DNA from: an uncultured Bacilli bacterium
GTDB lineage: Bacteria; Bacillota_I; Bacilli_A; RF39; UBA660
Assembly: GCA_947595415.1 (NCBI GenBank)
Contig: CANQER010000013.1
Location: 1-15,127 of the forward strand
DNA: 15,127 nucleotides
Direction of reading: 5' to 3'
This document shows positions 4,302-10,596 of this stretch, piece after piece; position 1 is the stretch's first letter, and the number at the start of each line of letters is the position of its first letter. The notes under the pieces were generated by a model. That model was given only the letters and a program-made list of their open reading frames with translations, ran no database searches and was not told the origin of the DNA. The translations under genes were made by a program, and so were the position numbers.

Positions 4302-7300
4302 TGAAATTATAAAATATTTTAAAAAAAATCCAGCTGATTTAACCATCTTAATACTGTGTATAGCCATTTTAATTATTGGAAGTATCACAGTTGGGATAGT
4401 TATATCTATACTTATTGTAGGTAGTATCTTAATCGTTTTAATTGGACTACCTTATCTATACCAATTTATAAAAAAACCTAAAAGAAAGGAACATAGAAAA
4501 ATGGAAGAAAAACCAATTATCAATAATTATAATTATGAACAAAAAGTTAGTACTCCTACTCATGAACATAACACCATTGAAGCTAGTCGTTCATCTTATA
4601 AGAAAGTAAATCATAAACCTAAAAAAAATAGATCTAATAAATCTAAAAAGAAAACTATTTTAAAATGGATTTTAATCGTTATTCTAGTTATGTTTATTGC
4701 TTGTTTTGTTGGTTTAGCTATTTTCTTTGGTTATATAGTTTTATCTGCCCCTGCATTTGATCCAGATAATTTATATCAACAACAATCAAGTATTATCTAT
4801 GATAATAAAGGAAAAGTTCTTACTACTTTAGGGGTTGAAAAAAGAGAAGTTGTTTCTTATGATGAACTTCCTGAAGTATTAGTAAATGCTATAGTCGCAA
4901 CAGAAGATGCAAGATTCTTCCAACACAATGGCTTTGACTTACCTCGTTTTTCTGTCGCAACTGTTAAACAATTGTTAGGTAATTCAAATGCTGGGGGGGG
5001 TTCTACCCTTACCATGCAAGTTTCTAAAAACCATTTTACTTCTCGTGAAGCAAGTGGAATTAAAGGTATAATAAGAAAGTTTACTGATATTTATATGTCA
5101 ATTTTCGTTATTGAAAAGAAATATACTAAAGAAGAAATCTTAGAATTTTATGTCAATTCAGCTTTCTTAGGAAGTAACTCATATGGAGTTGAACAAGCTT
5201 GTCAAACTTATTTTGGAAAAAGTGTCAAAGATATCAACTTAGCAGAAGCAGCCCTAATAGCTGGTTTATTCCAAGCTCCAAGTTCATATGATCTATACTA
5301 TCATCCTGAAGCAGCTGAAGAAAGACGTCAAACTGTTTTATATCTAATGCAACGTCATGGCTACATAAATGAAGAACAAAAACAATTAGCAAGTAAAATA
5401 ACAGCTAAAGATTTACTTACAACAACTAAAACTACTAACAAATATCAAAGCTTTATCGATGCTGTTATTGATGATGTAATCGATACTACTAAACAAAATC
5501 CTTACAACGTTCCAATGCAAATATATTCAACAATGGATCGTAGTAAACAAGATGATATCAATAATGTTATGAATGGTAAAACTTATACTTGGGAAAACAA
5601 AGTTGTTCAAGCAGGAATTGCTGTTATTGACAACAAAACTGGTTATGTATTAGCTTTAGGATCAGGTCGAGGTACAAGTGACAAAGAAAGAACATTTAAC
5701 TACGCAACTCAATCAAAACGTCAAATAGGTTCTACTGCTAAACCACTATATGATTATGGTCCAGGTATTGAATACAACAACTGGTCAACTTATGAACCTT
5801 TTGTAGATGAACCATACAAATATAGTAGTGGTACCACAATCAATAACTGGGATATGGGTTATGAAGGTTTCTTAACAATGCGTGAAGCTTTAGCTGGATC
5901 AAGAAACATACCTGCTTTAAAAGCTTTCCAAAGAGTTAAAAATAGTAAAATCTTAGACTTTGTAACAAAACTAGGACTATCACCTGAAGTTCAAAATGGT
6001 ATAGTTCACGAAGCTCACTCAATTGGAGCTTATACTGGTGAATCACCACTTACCCTAGCTGCTGCTTATTCAGCATTCCCAGCTGGTGGTTACTATACAA
6101 AACCTCATACATTTAGTAAAATAGTTTATCGTGATAACGATGATGTATATGAAGTTAAAGAAGCCAAAACCAAAGTAATGTCTCCTGAAACAGCTTACAT
6201 GATAACAGATATGTTAATAACAACTTCAACTGAAGCTTTAGGATACTATTCTAATATTGGTAGTAATATTACTTATGGAGCTAAAACTGGTACTACAACC
6301 TTTGACTCATCTGCTTTTGATACTTACAACTTACCTTCAACAGCTATCAACGATTTATGGGTAGTTGGTTGTTCACCAAATTATACAATTTCAGTTTGGT
6401 ATGGTTATGATAAAGTAAATAGTAGATATGTATCACTTTTTGGAAACAACTCTCATAAAGCTATCTTCCAAAAAGTAGCTTCAAAGATTTTTGAAACTGG
6501 TACTAAATTTACTAAACCTAGTGGGGTTGTAGCAGTTAAACTAGAAAAATACAATCCAACTCCTGTTTTAGCTAGTAAATATACGCCAAAAAGTATGATA
6601 ACTACTGAACTTTTCAAAAAAGGAACAGAACCTACAGAAGTTTCAACTACATTTTCTAAACCAAATGATGTTTCTAATTTAAACAGTCAAATTACTGGTA
6701 CAACTTTAAAACTTACATGGAATGCAGTTACAAACAATCCAGTAGATAAATCATCTTTAGCTAGTCAATACAAAGGTCTATTTAGTAATACTTCTTATCT
6801 AAATAGGTTTATAAACAATCGTATTTCTTATAATAAATCTAGTGTTGGTTCGCTTGGTTATAATGTTTATATGAAATCTAATGGTAACTTGTCTCTTCTT
6901 GGATTTACAACTAAGAACTCTTACAATGTAGATTTGACCGGTCTATCTGGTAATATTACCTTTGTTGTAAAAACAACATTCTCTAAATTTACTTCTAACT
7001 CTAGTGATGGAGTAGAACTTACAGTCGATGTAGGCGATCAAACAGTAACCCCTGTTACTGTATCACTAAATGGGGAAGATTCTGTTGAAGTATTAGTTGG
7101 CGAACAATTTATTGACCAAGATCCACCTGTTATTGTGTTAGACAACAGTGTTGATGTAACTAGTCAAGCTACAATTACAACAGAAATTAAAAATACAGCA
7201 AGTGATGTAATTGTTGATAGTATTGATACTAGTACACCTGGAGAATATACAATAATTTATACAGTTACTTATAATGGGTCAACTGAAGTAATAACTAGGT

Positions 7301-7323
7301 ATGTAACAGTAAAAGAAGCTTAA
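4294..7323 (+). CDS. ponA: Class A penicillin-binding protein 1A with extra membrane hairpin and Ig-like tail
   Basis: This bifunctional enzyme polymerises lipid II and cross-links the strands outside the membrane. The ATG at 4294 follows GGAGGT and gives 1009 residues. Order: a hydrophobic hairpin (about 15-58), absent from ordinary PBP1A; a basic, presumably cytoplasmic linker (60-120); the usual anchor helix (about 122-150). The GT51 domain has catalytic Glu204 in ATEDARFFQHNG, GGGSTLTMQ (234-242), RKFTD (261-265) and KEEILEFYVN (279-288). In RKFTD the second acidic residue, Glu in most homologues, is Asp265. The transpeptidase domain has Ser480-Thr-Ala-Lys483, Ser536-Arg-Asn538 and Lys664-Thr-Gly666. 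An FN3-like domain with an insertion (about 788-914) and an Ig/DUF5011-like domain (about 917-1007) end the protein. It overlaps recU by 8 bp and nth by 4 bp at the 3' end. An eight-G tract lies in the GT51 motif. Confidence 0.95.
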   Translation: MIDEIIKYFKKNPADLTILILCIAILIIGSITVGIVISILIVGSILIVLIGLPYLYQFIKKPKRKEHRKMEEKPIINNYNYEQKVSTPTHEHNTIEASRSSYKKVNHKPKKNRSNKSKKKTILKWILIVILVMFIACFVGLAIFFGYIVLSAPAFDPDNLYQQQSSIIYDNKGKVLTTLGVEKREVVSYDELPEVLVNAIVATEDARFFQHNGFDLPRFSVATVKQLLGNSNAGGGSTLTMQVSKNHFTSREASGIKGIIRKFTDIYMSIFVIEKKYTKEEILEFYVNSAFLGSNSYGVEQACQTYFGKSVKDINLAEAALIAGLFQAPSSYDLYYHPEAAEERRQTVLYLMQRHGYINEEQKQLASKITAKDLLTTTKTTNKYQSFIDAVIDDVIDTTKQNPYNVPMQIYSTMDRSKQDDINNVMNGKTYTWENKVVQAGIAVIDNKTGYVLALGSGRGTSDKERTFNYATQSKRQIGSTAKPLYDYGPGIEYNNWSTYEPFVDEPYKYSSGTTINNWDMGYEGFLTMREALAGSRNIPALKAFQRVKNSKILDFVTKLGLSPEVQNGIVHEAHSIGAYTGESPLTLAAAYSAFPAGGYYTKPHTFSKIVYRDNDDVYEVKEAKTKVMSPETAYMITDMLITTSTEALGYYSNIGSNITYGAKTGTTTFDSSAFDTYNLPSTAINDLWVVGCSPNYTISVWYGYDKVNSRYVSLFGNNSHKAIFQKVASKIFETGTKFTKPSGVVAVKLEKYNPTPVLASKYTPKSMITTELFKKGTEPTEVSTTFSKPNDVSNLNSQITGTTLKLTWNAVTNNPVDKSSLASQYKGLFSNTSYLNRFINNRISYNKSSVGSLGYNVYMKSNGNLSLLGFTTKNSYNVDLTGLSGNITFVVKTTFSKFTSNSSDGVELTVDVGDQTVTPVTVSLNGEDSVEVLVGEQFIDQDPPVIVLDNSVDVTSQATITTEIKNTASDVIVDSIDTSTPGEYTIIYTVTYNGSTEVITRYVTVKEA
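4993..5000 (+). repeat. Eight-G homopolymer inside ponA
   Basis: Eight consecutive Gs encode part of Gly234-Gly-Gly236 in the GGGSTLTMQ glycosyltransferase motif. GGG codons are rare elsewhere in this AT-rich window. A one-base slip would frameshift and remove nearly all of the enzyme, so the tract is either a mutable site or a place to check for sequencing error. Confidence 0.9.
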
Positions 7324-7339
7324 TCAAAGCTTCTTTTAC
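7309..7339. terminator. Bidirectional terminator formed by the ends of ponA and nth
   Basis: GTAAAAGAAGCTT (7309-7321) and AAGCTTCTTTTAC (7327-7339) form a perfect 13-bp stem with a 5-nt loop. Both stop codons (ponA TAA 7321-7323, nth TAA on the other strand at 7322-7320) lie at the stem/loop border, so the arms are the last codons of the two genes. Each transcript would have an A-run on one side and a T-run on the other. No further T-run follows the stem on either strand. Confidence 0.75.
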
Positions 7340-7931
7340 ATATATCTTTTAATTTACAATCCTTACATAAAGGATTTTTGGCTTTACAATAATATCTTCC
7401 AAATAAAACTAAACGATGATGAAGTTTTACTAGTTCTTCACCAGAAAACCTCTTATATAGTTTTTTTTCAATTTCTAAAACGTTATCACTTTCTAAAGCT
7501 ATTTGTAGTCTTTTACTTACCCTAGCTACATGGGTATCAACAGCTATAACATTCTCATTATACAAAATACCTAAAACAACATTTGTAGTTTTTCTTCCTA
7601 CCCCAGGTAAAGACTCTAAAAATTCACGATCATTTCTAACCTTACCTCCATCAGTAAGTAATTTCTCACTTATCAATTTAACATTCAAAGCCTTTTTATT
7701 AAAATTACCTAATGGTCTTATAATATCTTTTAAATCATTTACATTTGCTTTAGCTAAACTTTCTAACGTAGGATATTTTTTAAAAAGAATTTTAGTAACC
7801 TCATTAACCCTTTTATCAGTTGTTTGACTAGATAACATAACAGCTATTACTAACTCATAATCTTTATTGTAATTTAATTCACAACGAGGATTAGGAATTA
7901 ACTCTTCTAAATAACTTATAATTTTATCCAT
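7320..7931 (-). CDS. nth: Endonuclease III (DNA glycosylase/AP lyase)
   Basis: Endonuclease III removes oxidised pyrimidines from DNA and cuts the abasic site. The 203-residue protein has the helix-hairpin-helix LPGVGRKTTNVVL (108-120) with catalytic Lys114, and VDTHVARV (131-138) with catalytic Asp132. The iron-sulfur cluster ligands C-x6-C-x2-C-x5-C are Cys182, Cys189, Cys192 and Cys198. The length is normal. Its ATG lies inside the 3' end of dnaD (8-bp overlap), so it is probably translated by coupling. At the other end it converges on ponA. The dnaD-nth pair facing recU-ponA is the Bacillus arrangement, but the ypoC gene usually found after nth is missing. Confidence 0.97.
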   Translation of the reverse strand: MDKIISYLEELIPNPRCELNYNKDYELVIAVMLSSQTTDKRVNEVTKILFKKYPTLESLAKANVNDLKDIIRPLGNFNKKALNVKLISEKLLTDGGKVRNDREFLESLPGVGRKTTNVVLGILYNENVIAVDTHVARVSKRLQIALESDNVLEIEKKLYKRFSGEELVKLHHRLVLFGRYYCKAKNPLCKDCKLKDICKRSFD

Positions 7932-8532
7932 TATTTAACCAATCATAATCTTCAATTTGAACTTGATTTTTTTTATAATTACGTCTATCTTTAGAAATAT
8001 CTTCCTTAGTTTTTATTCCTTTTTTTTGCCATTCGTGAATTATTTTATCAATATATCTTAAATTAGTAACACCATTATAAACAGCTTCCTTTAAAGCTAA
8101 AATTACTAGTTCTTCAGAATTACCACTATCTATCCAAGCATTAATCATTTCAAATTCCATTGGTGATAAAGTTCTTCCAAATTCTTTTTCAAAGGTATCA
8201 AATATATTGGTATTATTTTTATCCTCTTTAGCATTTATAACATTAAAAGCTATTTTTTTATATATACCATCTAAATCTATAAACTCTTCTTTGTCATTAG
8301 ATTTTAACTCAATTAGTCCTTTATTTATCATATCATCAATAGCGTCCAATACATCTTTATATTTTAGTTTTAACTGTTCACTTATCGTTTTAGGATCAAA
8401 AACACTACTATTTATAAGATAAATAACAATAATCAACTCTAATTCTGTAAGTTTTAAATCTTTATAAGAAAGTAATAGATTTTTAGGTATTACAATATTA
8501 TCTTTTAAAAGTAAAACAATTTTATCTAACAT
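7924..8532 (-). CDS. dnaD: Primosome protein DnaD
   Basis: DnaD helps remodel DNA and load the replicative helicase at oriC and at stalled forks in low-GC Gram-positives. The 202-residue protein has an N-terminal winged-helix domain (about 1-95, including the LTELELIIVIYLI core). A C-terminal DnaB/DnaD domain (about 110-170) begins FEKEFGRTLSPMEFEMINAW. The DNA-binding YxxxIxxxW motif is Tyr160, Ile164, Trp168. A basic tail follows. The ATG at 8532 is 4 nt from AGGTGG. The gene is first in a two-gene unit with nth. I see no dnaB or dnaI in the window. Confidence 0.93.
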   Translation of the reverse strand: MLDKIVLLLKDNIVIPKNLLLSYKDLKLTELELIIVIYLINSSVFDPKTISEQLKLKYKDVLDAIDDMINKGLIELKSNDKEEFIDLDGIYKKIAFNVINAKEDKNNTNIFDTFEKEFGRTLSPMEFEMINAWIDSGNSEELVILALKEAVYNGVTNLRYIDKIIHEWQKKGIKTKEDISKDRRNYKKNQVQIEDYDWLNNG

Positions 8533-8536
8533 AAAA

Positions 8537-8554
8537 CCACCTAATCTAATTATA
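8537..8554 (-). promoter_or_regulatory. Compact -10/ribosome binding site block of dnaD-nth
   Basis: On the minus strand TATAAT (8554-8549) lies 16 nt before the dnaD ATG with AGGTGG (8542-8537) between them, predicting a leader of about 8-10 nt. No -35 is recognisable at 17 bp. The layout repeats that of recU and the EIIB-like gene, with similar bases between the -10 box and the ribosome binding site. Confidence 0.5.
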
Positions 8555-8569
8555 CCTTATTTTCAAATT

Positions 8570-8607
8570 AAAAAAAAGATATCTAATATATAATACTAGA
8601 ATATCTT
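8570..8607 (-). terminator. Intrinsic terminator after the zinc-ribbon membrane protein gene
   Basis: On the minus strand AAGATA (8607-8602) and TATCTT (8581-8576) pair. TCTA and TAGA extend the stem past one bulged base, with an 11-nt loop, and six more Ts follow (8575-8570). It lies 12 nt after the stop of the zinc-ribbon gene and just before the dnaD -10 box, separating the two units. Confidence 0.6.
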
Positions 8608-8618
8608 AACAAATACTT

Positions 8619-9323
8619 CTAAAATTTTAAATTATCTATTAAAATATGAAAATAACCATAATACATAATTATTGTAAAAATACTCAAACAAGCTAAATGA
8701 AAGTATATTTTTTTATCTTCTTTTAAGCCTACATTGATGTTTTCAATTAGAATAATAACTGTATATATTAAAGCCACAATAACGATAAATGTCCCTAAAA
8801 TTGGAGAAATTATACCTAAAATTGGTTTTAATACTAGAATAGCTAAATATATTGGAGCTATACTACAAGTTGCATAAGCAATCATTTTAGGATAAGGAAT
8901 TTCTTTTTTTATAACCAAAGAAGCTAAATAATAGATTAAAGCAAGTAAAAGGATAATTCCTAAAAATATAACAAAAGCTTTAATACCTAAGACTATAAAT
9001 TTTTCATCTAATAAATTATTAAGATGGATTTCTGTTTTAACTTCATTAAACCAACTAACACTTTTTACTACTACAGCATCATACATAGCTTCAATTATCG
9101 TAATAATAGTTGCGATTACAGATAAAATTAAAGCATAGATAAAAGATTTTTTTAAATCAATTGTTTTATCTTTAAAAAATTTACTTGGTTTTATAATACT
9201 TTCTGCCATTGTTTTTAAATAATCTAACAAATTAAATTTATCATTTTCCTTTAAAGGACTACCACAGTTAGCACAAAATTTAGCTTGTTCGTCATTTTCT
9301 TTTTTACATTTTTTACAAACCAT
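8619..9323 (-). CDS. Zinc-ribbon protein with five membrane helices, Yip1-like
   Basis: The 234-residue protein starts with a zinc ribbon (Cys3, Cys6, Cys17, Cys20 in a CxxC...CANCG pattern). About five hydrophobic helices follow, near residues 60-82, 110-138, 148-171, 173-194 and 207-228. The layout resembles bacterial zinc-ribbon proteins with a Yip1-like membrane domain, whose function is unknown. The zinc ribbon should be cytoplasmic. The ATG follows AAGGAG. It is probably transcribed alone or together with the gene upstream (9377-10003), 53 nt away, and ends at a hairpin before dnaD. The family assignment of the membrane part is tentative. Confidence 0.75.
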   Translation of the reverse strand: MVCKKCKKENDEQAKFCANCGSPLKENDKFNLLDYLKTMAESIIKPSKFFKDKTIDLKKSFIYALILSVIATIITIIEAMYDAVVVKSVSWFNEVKTEIHLNNLLDEKFIVLGIKAFVIFLGIILLLALIYYLASLVIKKEIPYPKMIAYATCSIAPIYLAILVLKPILGIISPILGTFIVIVALIYTVIILIENINVGLKEDKKIYFHLACLSIFTIIMYYGYFHILIDNLKF

Positions 9324-9376
9324 TTTACCTACTCCTTTCTTTTTAATTTTATCACAAAATAGACATTTTTTCTACA

Positions 9377-10003
9377 TTAATAAGGAATATTAACTAAGTC
9401 ATAATGATTTTTTTTAACCTTTAAAGTTATAACTTCATTTTCATTTAAGATATAACTATCAATTAGGTGTTGGTAGTTATTTTCCATATACATCTCATCT
9501 ATATTTTGATCATAAAAAATTATTTTGTTTTTATCACTTAGTTTAGGAATACTATCTAAATATAAATAATAGATAAAATCACAACTAGTTTGATTACTAT
9601 TTTTACCAATACATAAATTGTAATCTAAGTAATTTATAATTAAATTATCTTTTTTAATAATATTGACATTTTCAAATTTAAAATCGTGATTTATTCTTTT
9701 GTATTTATAAGACAGATCAATATATTCATCATACATAAGATAATCTATATTGTTATAGTTTAAGTAACTGATCAAATCTTTTAAATTTTTACTGTTTAGA
9801 TACTCTAAAACGATTAAGGTTACTTTACCATTTATACCTAATAGAATTGATTTACTGTTTTCTAAAGTTAAAAATGATATTCCTAACTCGTTTTTTTCTA
9901 AGTTTAAATCTATTTTTTCTATCATAGTAGGTTTAGTATTAGAAGGTATTATATTTAATATGTATACATAAATTAAAACCATTATTATTATAATTTTTTT
10001 CAT
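9377..10003 (-). CDS. Unrecognised membrane-anchored extracytoplasmic protein
   Basis: I do not recognise this 208-residue protein with confidence. It has an N-terminal hydrophobic helix (about residues 4-20) followed by a hydrophilic, beta-rich domain full of Asn, Tyr, Ile and Lys. The pattern ISFLTLENSKSILLGINGK, then LISYLNYNNIDYLM, and ITLKVKKN near the end resembles the scaffold of ComEC-type metallo-beta-lactamase domains (ISFLDVGQGDSIL..., KxKxIDYLILTH). All metal-binding His/Asp motifs are absent, so this is only a hint of a degenerate relative. The ATG at 10003 follows AGGGTG at 6 nt and begins MKK; a TTG start 30 nt upstream would put the terminator hairpin into the protein and is unlikely. 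The ribosome binding site sits in the hairpin that follows nrdG. Confidence 0.65.
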   Translation of the reverse strand: MKKIIIIMVLIYVYILNIIPSNTKPTMIEKIDLNLEKNELGISFLTLENSKSILLGINGKVTLIVLEYLNSKNLKDLISYLNYNNIDYLMYDEYIDLSYKYKRINHDFKFENVNIIKKDNLIINYLDYNLCIGKNSNQTSCDFIYYLYLDSIPKLSDKNKIIFYDQNIDEMYMENNYQHLIDSYILNENEVITLKVKKNHYDLVNIPY

Positions 10004-10027
10004 AAAAAACACCCTATAGTATAGGGT
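10004..10027 (-). terminator. Hairpin after nrdG that also holds the next ribosome binding site
   Basis: A palindrome at 10011-10027 (ACCCTA, 5-nt loop, TAGGGT on the minus strand; arms of 8 bp if drawn as DNA) is followed by G and six Ts. It lies 8 nt after the nrdG stop and fits an intrinsic terminator. The right arm contains AGGGTG, the ribosome binding site of the next gene. Alternatively, the central TATACT (10023-10018) could be a -10 box of that gene and the palindrome an operator. Confidence 0.6.
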
Positions 10028-10035
10028 ATTCAAAT

Positions 10036-10596
10036 TTAAACAAATAAATACTTTTCTTTTTTTGGTAAAACATTCTTTTTTTCACCTTTATATTGTCTGA
10101 TACAAACAGGCCTCATAGCTTTTAAACTTTTTTTAACATCTATAATACGTTGATTTCTAGACCCTCTAAATTTTAAATTTAAACTTCTTTCTTCTAAGAT
10201 AAACCTTCCATCAACTAAAACATCGATTAGGTTTAAAAATTCAATTATGTCAGGATTCTTTTTACCTAAAATCATTAATTGTTCAAATGTATAACCTGTA
10301 TAACACCAAATATTTAAACCTTTTTTACGACAATGTTTAGCTATTTCTAAACAAGCTTTAACTTGATTCATAGGATCACCCCCAGAAAAGGTAATCCCAT
10401 CTTGAATTTCTAGTTTATCAATTTGTTTTTTTACGTCTTCAACGTCTAATTCAATTCCACCATCAAATGAATGAGTTTCTGGATTATGACATCCAACACA
10501 TTTATGAGGACAACCTTGAGTCCAAATAACTGTTCTAATGCCTTCGCCATCGACAATACTATCTGATTGAATTGGTCCAGCTAAACGAATTTTCAT
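10036..10596 (-). CDS. nrdG: Anaerobic ribonucleotide reductase activating enzyme
   Basis: NrdG is the radical SAM activase that uses a [4Fe-4S] cluster and S-adenosylmethionine to form the glycyl radical on NrdD. The 186-residue protein has the cluster motif CxxxCxxC (Cys29, Cys33, Cys36), the GEGIRTVIWTQGC lead-in (17-29) and the SAM-binding GGDP (72-75). The C-terminus is longer than in E. coli NrdG, as in other Gram-positive versions, and ends in a basic tail. Its ATG overlaps the nrdD TGA (ATGA), indicating translational coupling in one operon. A terminator-like hairpin follows the stop. Confidence 0.95.
   Translation of the reverse strand: MKIRLAGPIQSDSIVDGEGIRTVIWTQGCPHKCVGCHNPETHSFDGGIELDVEDVKKQIDKLEIQDGITFSGGDPMNQVKACLEIAKHCRKKGLNIWCYTGYTFEQLMILGKKNPDIIEFLNLIDVLVDGRFILEERSLNLKFRGSRNQRIIDVKKSLKAMRPVCIRQYKGEKKNVLPKKEKYLFV

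Noticed and set aside
7320..7323. ypoC between nth and ponA
   Set aside because: The two genes overlap at their stops, so there is no room; it has been lost or moved.
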